DNA of 64,000 nucleotides from Mesomycoplasma ovipneumoniae. GTDB lineage: Bacteria > Bacillota_I > Bacilli_A > Mycoplasmatales > Metamycoplasmataceae. A model generated the notes under the pieces. The model did not search any database. It saw only the letters and a program-made list of their open reading frames with translations, and had not been told where the DNA came from. The translations under genes and the position numbers were made by a program. Shown here piece after piece: positions 31,965-44,714 of the stretch; the stretch's first letter is position 1, and each line of letters starts with the position of its first letter. The stretch is taken from NCBI RefSeq assembly GCF_038095995.1, contig NZ_CP146005.1:124001-188000 (forward strand), given 5' to 3'.

Positions 31965-33929
31965 TTAGAATTGCTCAAATTTTAGCAATTTAATTACCGG
32001 TTTACGATAACTTAGTCAAGAAATTATTAGGTAAATCACCGAAATAGACCCAAACATTATAAGTCATATTATTATAAGTAAAGCCCCAACTTGGCTCAGT
32101 GAGGGTAGTAAAATATCTTGACCAATTATTGCGGTATAAATTTTTCCCATTGACGGAATGAAAACAACTGAATTAATAAATAAAATAAAGAGTGAAATTA
32201 TAATAATATTTAGTCAATGGTAAAAGAAAATTTGTCAGGTTTTAGCATTTAGTGCCTTAAGAATTCCAATTAATTTCATTTTTGAATCACTCAGGTTCTT
32301 GGCATAAAAGACTGTCTGAATTAGTAAAATTATAATAAATAAAACTAAAATAGCACCAATAACTATATTTGTAAATGATTGTGTATTTAAGATTGATTTT
32401 GTTATACCACCTAGAGACGATTGGATTTCAAATTCTTTGTTATTTTTAGCAAAGTTTTCAATATTATTAGCTAAATCATCATCAATATTAAAATGCAGTT
32501 TCAATACTCAAGGGTCAATTTTTTCTGGCTTATTGTTGTCAAGATTTTCATTTGGTCCGTTGTTTTTTTGCACAGGTTTTGCTAGTTCAAAAAATTTATG
32601 ATGTAAAAAGCTAAAATTTAATCTATCTAAAGTAGCCAAACTACTTATGCCAACTACTTTTAGATCTACGGCTGTGTTTCGAAAACTTGAGACACTAATT
32701 TTTTGATTGTTTGGCTGTTCTATATTAAATTTTGTTGCTAGAGATTTTGAAATTATTATTTCATCTTTGTTCTGAATATTTCTGCCTACTAAATTTTTGT
32801 TGTCAAAAATAAATCTATTTTTAAAAAAATCACTTTCATCAATATAGTCAACAGAAGAATCAAACTCTACTTTATTGCCATAAGTGAAAGTAACCTTAGG
32901 AAAGGTAAAAATAGGAACAATTTTTACAATTTTTGTGTTATCTTCTTGAAGTTTTGTGATTTCATTAGTAGAAAATGTGTTTATTTCTGCATTTGATTTT
33001 TTGGTTATTACAACCGAATCTAATTGATATTCAATCGTGTTTTGCAAATTAGTGCTGCTAATATTTAAATTTAAGACCCCAAATAATAATGTCCCAAAAA
33101 AACTGGTTAAAAAAAGCAACAAAAATAAAATACTTGAAGTAAGTTTTGATTTAAAATCTGTAATTGTTAATAAAAAACCTGTTTTAAATTCTTGTTTAAT
33201 TTTCGAAAGTTTTGAATTTTTAGCTGTTTTTTGATAGTTTAAATCGCTGTTTTTAGCTGTATCTTTAGTAATTAAGGACTGATTTTGGCTATTTTTGTCA
33301 AAAATTTCCTCAGAAATTTTGTTTTTTTCAATATAAACAATTTTGTCGGCATATTTTTTTGCTAAATCAAGGTTATGACTAACTACTAAAATAGTTTTAT
33401 TTTTGGCAATATTAGTTAAATTTTCAAATACAATTTTTGCATTTTCAATATCTAAATTTCTTGTTGGTTCATCAAGTAATATAAAACTACTATCACGTGA
33501 AAGTGAGCGTAAAATTGCAATTCTTTGCCTTTCACCGCCAGATAAATTATTTACTTTTTGTTCAAGTTGTTCAGTTTTTATCGACATTAAATTTGCATTT
33601 TGATTTAATGCATTTTTGTCTAAAAGTTTATTTATTACATTATTTCCTATTAAAATATTGTCATTAGATGTAATTTTTTCGATTAAATTAAAATCTTGAA
33701 AAACAACATCAACTAATGGTTTTTTAATTTCAGAACCATTTTCATCAAAAAAAGAAATGTTTCCACTATCTTTTTTTGTAAAACCGGCAATTAAATTAAT
33801 AAGAGTTGTTTTACCGATTCCTGACTCACCAACTACAAAAGTTACTTTGTTCGAAGGAATTTCAAGATTTAGTGAATTAAAAATAAATCTGTCATCAATT
33901 TTTTTCGTTAAATTTTGAATTTTTATCAT
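31965..33929 (-). CDS. ABC ATPase-FtsX/MacB-type permease fusion, copy 2
   Basis: A 654-residue fusion. Residues 1-205 are an ABC ATPase of the LolD/MacB type: Walker A GESGIGKTT, signature LSGGERQRI, Walker B FILLDEPTRNLD and the switch His in VVSHNLD. A basic linker leads to a transmembrane helix near 265-295, then an extracytoplasmic domain, then three helices ending in the FtsX-like block. It is the last gene of a three-gene operon. Compared with its paralogue at 34007 it lacks about 100 residues of the outer domain, and Walker B has Arg-Asn where the paralogue has Gly-Asn. Members of this fold act as mechanotransmission pumps or extruders rather than importers. Its job here is unknown. 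Confidence 0.85.
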
Positions 33930-34006
33930 TTTTCCTCAGGTCTAAAATTAAAAAACTTGTAAATCTTTTTTATATTTATATAAAAAATCACGGATGTGAT
34001 TTTAGA

Positions 34007-36289
34007 TTATCTCAATAAAGTTGCGACATCTTTTCGATATGTTTTATAAGAAATTAATAGGTAAATAAAAGACATAGAAGCAAAACTAATTAACCAAGTC
34101 AAAAGAAAAATTACGACAATTTGCGAATAATCTGGTTGAAATAAGTTTTGATTCAGAACTATTTTGTAAATTTCTGGGACAATCAAAGTCGATAAAATTA
34201 TACCTACAAAAAATACAAAAACACTAATAATTATTAAATTTAATCAATGGTACATGAAAATTTCTAGCGTTTTACCGCCTAGTGATTTTAAAACTGCTAT
34301 CGATTTTTTCTTAAAGTTGGAAAGATTTACAGCATAAACGCTAATAAAAATCAATAAAGTAATACCAAGAACTATAATTGAGGCAAAAATAACCGCAATC
34401 AAAGTAAATTGGGTGGCAAAGAGATGCTGTCTTACTTCATCAACCCCTCCAGAGATGAAATAATAACGTTTGACACCAGATTTACCATATTTATCTAAAA
34501 AATCCTGAATATTATTATAAAGATTTTCATGATTAAAAAAGACTAAAAATTCGCTAGCATGTGCTTGGCTGAAGAAATTTTCGACTTCACTGTTAAAAAT
34601 TACAATATTCTCGGGTTCTTCTGAAGCATTATTAGTAGTTTTATCAGCATCAAAAATACCAACAACTTTAAAAATATAATTACTATCAAAAGTAGTGTTA
34701 ATTTTTATTAGTTTTCCAATTTTATTAGTAATATTAGAACTAACTGCAATTTCGTCAAATGATTGAGGTAAATTACCTTTAGTTAAATTTATTGAATGTG
34801 CCTGGGTTGAATTTTGATAAAAAGATTTGCTAATAGTCGGATTAATAGATGTCGTATTGCTATTTGATGTTCGATCGCCAAAGCCAAGAGAATAAAAATT
34901 ATCTGCCAAAACATCGAAGTCATGGAAATTTTTGGATGTTTCTTTATATCCCTTTTCATATGTTGTTTTTAATTTATTTGTATGAATCAAAGAGAACTTA
35001 GGTTGATCAATACTTTTTTCTTCAATTATTCCAACAATTTTTAATTCTTCAAAATGGTTAGAATAAAAAATTTTTATTTTTTTTCCTATTGGGTTTGAGA
35101 TTTCAAGTTGATTAATAATTTTCTCAGGTAAAATAACTTCATCTTGATTAGATATAAAATTATTATTAAATTTTTGGCTTTTAATAATGTCAGTAAATCT
35201 ATTTTTAAAAAAATCTGACTCATCAACGGGGAAAATTGGGCCTGTTGAAATTGTTTTATCATCATAACTAAATTTAAAAAATTGTAAATCAGAATATATC
35301 GGTATTATTTTCTCTATTTTTGGGTTTTCTTTTTTAAGTTTTTCTAATTCATTAATATGAAAGGAAGCAATCACCTTTTCACTTATGTTTAAGGTGTCTA
35401 AATTATATTGAACAACGTTGTCAAAATTAATATTTTTAGCAGAAATATTCAAGTTAACAAATAAAACTACACCAAAAATCATTGCTAAAAATGAAATTAA
35501 AACAAGAATAAAAGTAGTAATTTTCGATCTAAAATCTGCAAGAGATAAAAGTAATGCGACTTTTGCTTTTTGGTAAAAAGAGGGTTTTTTATATACTTTG
35601 TTTTCAGAATTTGCTAAAAAATTATTCGTATATTCTTGTAGATTTTGTTGAGGTTTATATTTATTTTCTACTGATTGAATATTTTCATTTTCTACATAAA
35701 TAATTTGATCAGCATATTTTTTTGCAAGCTCTAAATTATGACTTACAACTAAAACAGTCTTATTTTGAGATATTTTAACTAACAAATCAAGCAATGCGAT
35801 TGAGTTTTCTTTATCTAGGTTCCCAGTTGGCTCATCAAGCAAAATAAAGTCAGCATTTCTTGATGAACTTCTTAAAAATGCAGCTCTTTGCTTTTCACCA
35901 CCTGATAAATTCTTAGCTAATAGATTTAATTTTTGACTATTTATATTAATTGCACTAGCTTCATTTTCGATTTGGTTATTTTCAACATAACGATTTAGAA
36001 TATGATTTGCAATTAAAATATTATTTTTAATTGACAGTGATTCTATCAAATTAAAATCTTGAAAAACAACGTCCACCAAAGGATTTTCAATTTCATTACC
36101 ATTTTTAAAAAAAGAAATTTCACCACTATCCTTTTTTGTAAAACCAGCAATTAAGTTAATCAGAGTGGTTTTCCCAATTCCTGATTTTCCAACAATAAAG
36201 GTTATTTTATTTGAAGGAATCTCGAGATTTATTGAATTAAAAATAATTTTATTGTTAAATTTCTTTGATAAATTTTGAATTTTTATCAT
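34007..36289 (-). CDS. ABC ATPase-FtsX/MacB-type permease fusion, copy 1
   Basis: A 760-residue fusion with the same plan as its neighbour. The ATPase has Walker A GKSGIGKTT, signature LSGGEKQRA, Walker B FILLDEPTGNLD and switch VVSHNLE. A first helix lies near residues 255-280, followed by a large extracytoplasmic domain and a C-terminal three-helix FtsX block (FTLIAVIFASIIVLGITLL onward). The start lies 35 bases inside the preceding secreted-protein gene, a strong sign of coupled expression. The pairing of a secreted protein with such a transporter recurs at 63143-64000. Lactococcin-972-type bacteriocin loci have a comparable secreted protein plus FtsX-like ABC layout; here that is inference. 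Confidence 0.87.
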
Positions 36290-37142
36290 CTAAATAAACC
36301 TCTTGCTCTGAATTAAATAATTCAATAGGAACTTTGTTCGCGTTTCTGTGCCATGCTGCGCTGCCATTTCTTCCATTGTATCACAATTCATCATCATCTC
36401 TATCAATAACATCAGACGCAAAAGGATCATTAGATTTTATTGCACTAAACCCATTTTCATGAATTGCATAACCGCTTGCGTATTGACCAAATCCACTAAC
36501 TTGATAGTTTCACCCTGCGGCATGATAATTAATAGATACCTGATCCGTTTCCTTTTTTTCAAAGGAATGAACAAGTTCTTTACTATAATAATCAACGTGT
36601 ACTGACACACTTGTCATGCGTGTCGCTCCTTCGACAAAAACTCCGCTATATTTTGTTTCACCGTTAAATTCATAAGAAGGACTAGCATAACCGCCAATTC
36701 AAGAATTAACAGATAGTTTTAGTTTATCTACAGGATTATATGTGCTGTTTTCTCATCAATAATATGGTTTTTTTTCAAATCAGATTTTAGCTTCGCCCTT
36801 CCACTCAACTTTGTCTTGTCTAAATCATCCACCACGATATACAATTTTTTTTAGCCCGTCTATTTTAATATGGAGCTCACCGTCGTTAGTTCTTATTTTT
36901 TTGTGTTGGCGTTCTTTTTTAGTGTTTACCGAAAATAAAGAAACGTCATTATTTCAGGATTGTTGATTTTGATATGAAAATTCTTGAAGTTTATTTTTAT
37001 AATTATCGCTCGAAAAAGTTTGAGCTTGTATTTTATTATTAGCGTCATGCATAACAAAATTACTATGTGTTGAAGTTGTTAATGCGAATATTGAAAAGGA
37101 TGCAATTATTAGTCCTAGTAGTTTAGATTTTACTTTGTTCAT
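36255..37142 (-). CDS. Secreted protein, lactococcin-972-like (tentative)
   Basis: A 295-residue protein with an N-terminal signal peptide (about residues 1-27, no lipobox). The mature part shares a clear core with the protein at 63143: KKIVYRGG, QDKVEWKG, NSWIGGYASPSYEFNG, then ELVHSFEKKETDQVSINY and GWNYQVSGFGQYASG. It is rich in Trp, Tyr and Gly. The GG-W...Y pattern recalls lactococcin-972 family proteins, but the length is about three times theirs and the match is by eye. Seven or so tryptophans are TGA. It ends inside the ABC gene downstream. A minus-strand TATAAT at 37196-37201 and an AAAGG before the ATG are visible. It could be a toxin, an adhesin or a substrate of the transporter. 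Confidence 0.7.
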
Positions 37143-37673
37143 GTTAAACCTTTCATATTGTTAGTTTAATAAATATTATTTTAATAAATAATAAAATTAT
37201 AACAAATTTTTAGTTTTTTGAATACATTTTTTTACTAAATGAAAAAAAATTTAAAAAAATAAAAAAATAAATATTTTTAAAATAAATTACACAAAAAATT
37301 CAAATGATTAGGTTTTTATCGATGATGTTGATTACACCGCTTTTATTTATATTTTCTGACATTTGATCTTAAAAAATGTGAAAATAATTTAGTTCATATG
37401 AAGGCTTGGTTTTTATATGAATAATGACTTTAAGGTATTGAATTGTTATACCAAGCAATAAATTAACTTATTTCTTAGAAGTAACAGTCACATTTTCAAA
37501 ATTTTGGCACTCAATATTGATTAATTCTAGCTGCAAAGTGCTATGAGAATTTAAAAGGATGGTTCAAAACTAAATTAATATACAAATTTAAATAGAAATA
37601 TATAAGTTTTTTAATTATTTGTTATATAATTATATAATTAATAAATTAAAACTCTCACGAAATAGGAAAAATA
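37143..37673. other. Divergent promoter region
   Basis: A gene-free 531-base stretch. A minus-strand TATAAT at 37196-37201 serves the secreted-protein operon. Two plus-strand TATAATs at 37625-37630 and 37633-37638 serve the DUF31 lipoprotein gene. Between them I see AT-rich DNA with no reading frame I can defend. Confidence 0.6.
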
Positions 37674-40600
37674 ATGTACAGAAAAAAAGCAAAAACCAAC
37701 CCAATATTTTTATTCGGGGTTAGTATTTTTTCACTTGTTGTTGCCTCTTGTTCAACCTCAAACTCAAATTCATTTCAAAATTACACCGATCCAAATAAAA
37801 ATCTTCAAAAAAATCAGGTAGATAATTTTTTTCTTCAGTATCCTAATTTTCCTGAAGCTATTAAAAATAAAATAAAAGATTCCTTAAATATTTCCTCACA
37901 AAATTTCTCAAATTCAGAATATATGCCCAAACTTTCTCAATTTGTAGAACAATACTCATCAGTATTAGATTTGTTTGGAAAATTCGAGTCGAATTTTAAA
38001 TCTAAGACAATTGATAAGTCTTTTAGTGTTAACGAGGACAAATACAATAATTTAAAAAGTGAAATTGAATCATTTAATCAAAAAATTCTAAATTCATCTA
38101 ATTTTGAAACTAAATTGGATGAGTTTTTGACCAAAATAAGTGAATTAAACGCAGAAATTACTAAAACCAACGAGACCTTTAGCCAGGAACTTTCAACTTT
38201 TAGTTGATTTAACACAGTTTTAAAACACGCAAACCTTGTTAATCTTAAAGTCTTAAGTGCGCAAATTAACGACAAAATTACCACTTTATATAAAAATGAT
38301 AACAAGCAAGAAATTGAAAATTTCACCTCAAATTTACTCATTTTGGAAAATATTATTACTCAAATTAAATCAATAAAAAATGAATATTCAACTGAGAAAA
38401 ATGAAGCTTTCAATAATTTAATTACAAATTTTAATTCAAATATAAATTCTGATAACTTAATTAACAATGTCACTGATTCAATTGAAAATCTTAAAAATAT
38501 CCAAACTAATTTAGAAAAAATTGTTAATGAGTCAGCAGGAAAAAACGAAAAACTACAAGAATTAAAGAAAACTGCTATTTTAGATGTTGAGAATGCCACT
38601 AATTTATCCCAAAGTGTTCAAAGTAATTTTAAAGAAAAAATAAATAAGTCAATTACTGAATCACAAATTAGTGAAATTAAGACATTTATTTCAGAATTAG
38701 AAAACGTTGCATCGCTTCTATCTTCATTGAAAACAGAAAAAATAAAGCTAGAAAATGAGCCTAATTATTTAAATTCTGAAAATAAAACGGAATTAGATGA
38801 GTTAATTAGTTCGCTAAATTTTTTAGATGAAGACAATAAACTTGCATTAAATGAAGATATTTCCACTAATACAAAATATTTTTTATCTAATGCTTTGACA
38901 GTCCATGAAAATGTAAAATCAGAAATAGCACGTCTTAATGGTGATGTTAAACTAAACGAAGCTAAAAAAACTTTGGAAAATCAATTATTACCGGACAAAT
39001 TTAGTTCCAATTTTATTTCTAATGTTAAAACACTGGCAAATTCAAAAAAATTAGTTTCTGATATTAAAGATATAAGTTCTAGCATTTTAAAATTAGCAGA
39101 TTCCCTTGATTTATATAATGTTGAAGTAAAAAATTCTCAATTATTATTGAATAACTCAAGTACATCTGCAACAAATAAGCAACAACTTGAAGAAAAAAAT
39201 AACAAAATTAAAGAAAAATTAGACCAAAATCTTCGACTTAATGAATTTGATAGTGAAAATTTACCCAGATTTGTTGATGATTTTGCTAATTTAGTCACTT
39301 CATTTTCACAGACAATTTTAGATTCAAAAGCGCAAAATGAACAAATTGTGCAAGAAAAACCACCAGCAAAAGTTGCGCAAAATTTATCAGATTTTAAACA
39401 ACAAGCTCAAAATGCCCTAAAAATTAGTCTTGATGACCAAGGGCTTGACCGTCATAGTATAAAAAAATATCTTACTTCTGCTTCTTTTAACATTCAAAAT
39501 GCAAATCTTTGGTTAAAACAACCACAAAATGATGAAATAAATTTCAAATTATTAGACTTATCATTAGATAGTAAAGACAGAAATATTCTAGTCCTTAATT
39601 ATGAGGCGACTTCAGTAAAAAACCCTTTACATTCAACGATTTTATCTACCCAACTTCCAATTCCTAATAGTGATGTTGACTTAAATGAGATAATCTCTTC
39701 ATTAAAAATAGATTCTCTTGATGACTATTTTGATATTTACTATAATTCTTTCCTTGATTTTGAAAAAGAAAATTTCCTTAAGCAAGACGTAAAAAAATTT
39801 ATTTCAGAAAATTTTTCCCAATCAAAACAAACAATCGGAAATTTTTTCTACGTTGTATTACCAGACCAACCTGAATTAACTTTTACCAGTGATAATAAAA
39901 TATCTTTAAAATTAGAAATTAAATTCAATAACCAAGTTATTAAAACAGTCGCTGTTACATCCAACAATCAAATTAAGTTTAAAGAAAAAGATAACTTGCC
40001 AGTAAAAATTGGATATACTCAAGAATTTAAAAACACCAGTTTTTATAATCAAACCTACCTTAGTGATTCTGAATATGTTGCTTTTGATTTTACTAGATCA
40101 AAAGATCCATTAGATTATTTTTGGCAAATTGAAGAGCCTTCAGGTGCCGGTGGGGTTGGCAGTTATTGATTTTATAAATATTTATTAAAACCAGCTTTAG
40201 AATCATTGCAAAAAGCAGGACAAATTCCATCAAATAAAAAACTTAAAACTCTTAAAGATTACCCTAAAGTTGTAAAAGTTTCAGAATTTGGTTTAGAAAA
40301 CCCGACACAACAAGATGAGTTAAGTAAGGCAGAACTTGATAAAATTTTTGATCAAATTTTAAAAGATCAACAATTTTTTACCTACGAAATTCCTGAAAAT
40401 GCCACAATTTCGCTTTCAACTTTTGATGTTAATAATGAAAAAAGAAGAGTTTTAACCTCAAGTACGACTCAAAGTATTTCCTTAAAGTTATTAATAAAAA
40501 AAGGCCAATACACTAAAGAAGAAATTATACAATTTGCGCCTAAAGATTTCTTAAAACCGATTTTATCACCGCGTGATAAAGCTGATTTATCGTTAATTGA

Positions 40601-43595
40601 AAAAATTTTAAGCGATTCTACCGGTAAAGAATTATTTAAAAACACAAAAATTAACAATATCGATAATACCCATGGTCAAATTTCACTAGCCGGAAAAACG
40701 AATTCAGAAATAATTGACTCACTTAACAAGCTTTATACATTTGCTAAAATAGGTAAATTTGAAATTTTTGCAAAAGATGTTATTTCTACAGACATTTTAA
40801 AAGGTCAGGCAAAAATTTTCTTTTGATACAAATATAATGGCCTAGAATATCCGCTAATTGTTGAAGGAACTACACGTACTGATGTTTTCAAAACTGAAAA
40901 AGCCATTAATTTTTCAAATTGACTGCCAGCCACTTATAGCGATATTAAGCCTAAAAATGGTTCTAATTTCACCAGCGATGATTTTTCACCAATTGTAGAA
41001 AAAACAAGACAATATGGGAGAGACATCTTAACACCTAATGAGATTCCTAATGAAGATAAATCAATAATTGATCAAATTAATAGTCGCCACTTTGATTATC
41101 GCAAAGTAACCGGTGAATTTTATAAAAAAGCACAAAAAGAAATAAAATATAGACTAATTGACCCGGCCGATATTGTTGAACAAAAAGCTGAATCAAAGTT
41201 AAATTATTTACTTCAAATTAAAGCTAACAATCATAGCACCCAAAATACTGATTTAAATAAGTTTGTAAATAAAGAAGTCAAACTTGAGGGTGAAGACAAA
41301 AAAAGTGTACAAAACACTGAAAAATTACCAATAATTGTCGAAAAGCCAATATTTTTTAATGAGGATCCTCAAGTTTCACTTAACACTTCAAAAATTTTAA
41401 ATAATTATTTTGTCTATTATTATGATGTTAAAACCACTAACAAACCAGGCGAAATGACTTTTAAACTTGGTTTTATTAACAAACACAACACAAAAATGCG
41501 TTATAGTTCTAAGAAAGACATAAAATTACAAAACTTAGAAAACGATTATAAAAATAAACTTTATCCTGAAGTAATTCTAAATAAAATCAAATATTCTGAT
41601 TTAGTTGTCAAAAATAATAGTTCACTAACAAGAAACGCGTTAAATAATAGCAATTTTAAAGATCTTTTCGACATCAAAGAGCAAGCTCTTCAATATAACA
41701 ATTTTAAAATCTCAAAGGAAAATTTACAATTTCTTGAGACAAAAAAACATAATAATAAATTATATTTCCGTCTAAAATATGTTGATGGACAATATGTTGT
41801 TGAAGGTTCGACTTGATATTTTTTAACAAATATTAATAACCAAAATATTCAAGCCAATATAGATTTAGACACACAAAAGCCATTAGTTACTTTATTTGAA
41901 TCTGAAAAAGAAGTAACTAGAAGTCGTGAAATTGAACCTTATTATAAAGATTTATATTGAAATTACGATAATTCTACAAAAACAGCTAAATGAACATTAA
42001 AAGAAAAATATTTTTCTCAAACATTTTTAAATAATAACTCAAAAAACCGGAAAATAAATCTACAATTATTTGGAAATGCTTTAGTTCAAAATACCCGAAG
42101 GCTTACCCGAATTAGTGGAGGAAAGGACTTAACCACAAACAAACCAACTAAGGGCGGTTATGATTTTGTTTTTGACTTTGAAAAATTGGCAAAAGGTGAA
42201 ATAATAGCAATTACTGAACAAACCAAAAATGTATTTTTTGAAGATTCGAAGAAAAAATTCGAGAATTTTAGTTTCAATCTAAGTGCACAATACATCAAAG
42301 ATCAAGGGATTGAATTTAAATTATGACTAAATGATCCTAATCTTGGTTTGATAGTTGATAATGTTTTTAATCATGTTGAACAAGGTCCTGGCTTCTATAC
42401 TAGCCCAAAATTTGACACTTTTGATCCAAAAAAAGCCTTTATTTTACATAAAGCCGGAGCAAGAGTTCATATTGAATATACAAACTCGCTTGAAAATGAA
42501 GATTTTGGTTCTAAAACAAATCAATTTGATTATAAAAATCTTGACTACACTAATGAAGAGCAACCAATTTCATTTTTCACCAATTCAGATGTTTACAATT
42601 TAGAAAAATATAATCCAAACCAAAATGTTCCTTATAAATTACATGAAGGATATTTACAAGATTCAGAGTTTTTACATAAATCTTGAGATACTAAAAAATT
42701 CCCGCTGGCAAAAAATTTATTAGCTAGAACATTTGGCTTTAGTTTTGGAAGTGCAACTATGCTTGCAAAAGTAAATAATGACCCAGATGATGGTAAATTT
42801 TACATAATCACAAATAATCATGTCGAAGGTGGCGCAAGTTTCGATTTAAATACTCTTTTTGGTAAAGATTTAACTAAATATTTATCAGATACTCGCTACA
42901 TGGCTATTGGAAGTAAATATTATTCTAATTCAATTGATGGTGGTTATAGCTATTGAGGTGGACCAAACGCCGTCAAAAATGTTCCTACTTGGATAGTTTG
43001 AACCGGTATTAAACAACCGGATGTAGACGGAAAAAATCCAAAAAATGTTGACATAACTGTTTTAATAGTTGATATTAAACCTTTAATTAAAGCAGCTTAT
43101 GAAAGTGGTGAGTTCCAAAAAGCAGCCTGATTATTGAATTGATATAAACTACCTAACTTAAAATTAAATTCAAATGGTCAAACAGATTTAACATTTTTTG
43201 GTCAAAACGTTAAACATTTTGGAATGAATGGATTCCCTTATGCAAAACAAAGTGGTTATATAATTAACAGGGCTAATTCAGATCAACAAAATGTTACTAT
43301 TTTGAATCAAAAAGGTTATACTCCATCATATTTTAATGCTGGTAATTCCGGAACTGGAGTATTAGGCTCAGATGATGAGTATATTTCAACAATTAATGGA
43401 GGTTCGCCGCTGACATTTTTACAAAGTTGGAATTATTCAACAGCAACTCATAATTATTTTGGAATAAACTGACAAAATGAAAAACCACTTGAACTAAAAA
43501 GTAAATATAGTTTGTCTTCAATGATAATGAGATTAAATGCTCAAAATCCGCGTGAATACAGTCTTCCTTGGTTTTTCAAGGATTTTGAAAAATAA
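37674..43595 (+). CDS. Giant lipoprotein with C-terminal DUF31 trypsin-like protease
   Basis: A 1973-residue lipoprotein. The lipobox is VVASC (cysteine near residue 26). Residues 40 to about 550 are Asn/Ser/Lys/Glu-rich and helical, probably coiled coil. A beta-rich middle follows. The last 280 residues are the DUF31 peptidase: His1716 in ITNNHVEGG, Asp1793 in NVDITVLIVDI and Ser1892 in NAGNSGTGV, the trypsin-like triad order. DUF31 includes the mycoplasma immunoglobulin protease MIP, which works with the IgG-binding protein MIB; no MIB-like partner is next to it, and the N-terminus is much longer than MIP. It should be a surface protease against a host protein, possibly Ig. More than ten TGA tryptophans fragment it under the standard code. 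Confidence 0.88.
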
Positions 43596-43690
43596 AATAA
43601 TTTTAAAGTCACAAAAATTAGCTTATTAATTTAGTCTATTTATTTAAACTTTTCTATTTTTGCTGATTTTATTGACATTAAAACTAAAAG
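43554..43690. repeat. Left copy of ~136-bp direct repeat (end of DUF31 gene)
   Basis: This segment includes the last 13 codons and stop of the DUF31 gene and following DNA. An imperfect copy lies at 44391-44526, on the far side of element D, so the gene tail has been duplicated. Confidence 0.85.
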
Positions 43691-43699
43691 CTTCAAAAT

Positions 43700-44382
43700 C
43701 CCGAGTTTCCCAGTTTAATGAATAATCTTAAAAAGTGTCCTGGTTTATTTGGGCACTTTTTAACTTTTTTGGCAAACTCTCAGGAAAAATAATTATTAAG
43801 ACAAAAACACTAAATTTTAAATCTAGCCATCACGAAAGAAAAATTTACTATTAAGCAAACTAAAAAAGCTAAAATTTTAACTTAAAAAGTAAAATTATGA
43901 AATTTTTAAACTACTTTTTTAGTTTAAAACACTAACAAAAACCATAAAAAAACCACTACTATTTAAACTCAATGTAAATAGAAAACTCGTTTTTATTTAA
44001 ATTGAGCCTAAAAAAATATGTGAAGTTTTGAAAGAGCCATAATCAAAAGCCATAAATTTGTAGATTTCTAAACGGTCAAATTTATGGCATACCATCATAT
44101 TTGAAAATACAATGGAAAAATCGCATTTTCAGATTTCTTTATGACAAAAACATAACTGATTCCCCCTTAATTCAATATCAAAATTTATTAATTTATTCTT
44201 AGTGTGTTTTATTATAACATAATTTTATTTTTGACCAAACATTTTTTTTTTTTTTTTGCAAAAGGTTAATTTTAAAATAATAAAAATTAAGATTTTAGGT
44301 CAAAAAACCCGGATTTACATGTATTTTTGCATATTTATATTCACTAAAAAGTGAATTTCTGCCATCAAACTGTCAAACTCAG
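43700..44382 (-). mobile_element. Element D: long copy of the 565-bp element
   Basis: It starts CCCGAGTTTCCCAGTTTAATG and ends CATCAAACTGTCAAACTCAG. The hairpins, the promoter-like TATAAT (minus strand) and the micro-ORF are kept. An extra block of about 120 bases near 43780-43930 makes it longer than the others. Direct repeats of about 136 bases flank it. Confidence 0.8.
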
Positions 44383-44390
44383 TGCCTGCG

Positions 44391-44526
44391 GAATACAATC
44401 TTCCTTGATTTTTCAAGGATTTTGAAAAAATAAAATAATTTTAAAGCCAAAATTAGTTTATTAATTTAGTCTATTTATTCAAATTTTTCTATTTTTGTTG
44501 ATTTTATTGACATTAAAATTAAAAAG
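44391..44526. repeat. Right copy of ~136-bp direct repeat
   Basis: This repeats 43554-43690 with scattered mismatches, including a TGA in place of TGG and a longer A run before the former stop. It encodes the orphaned C-terminal codons of the DUF31 gene and is not expected to be translated. Confidence 0.85.
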
Positions 44527-44582
44527 TTAATAATCCATTTAGTCTAAAAAGTCGCAAAAATTTGAAAAAAATACAAAAAAAA

Positions 44583-44631
44583 GAGTAAAATTTACTTTTA
44601 AAAGGTAAAATTAAGTAAATTTTACTTTTTT
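44583..44631 (+). terminator. Terminator before the adhesin operon
   Basis: Thirteen-base arms (AGTAAAATTTACT, AGTAAATTTTACT) with a 17-base loop are followed by a T-rich tail. The promoter TATAAT of the next gene is at 44668-44673 and its ATG at 44715 has a GAGGA Shine-Dalgarno. Confidence 0.7.
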
Positions 44632-44714
44632 ATTTAATAAAATAATAAAAAAACACCATTGTAGTGCTATAATTTTAAATATTTGATTAAAAACCACATA
44701 GAGGAAAAATATAT

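Noticed and set aside
36255-37142. Secreted protein as an ordinary lipoprotein
   Set aside because: The signal peptide has no cysteine in a lipobox position, so it is more likely released or held by another means.
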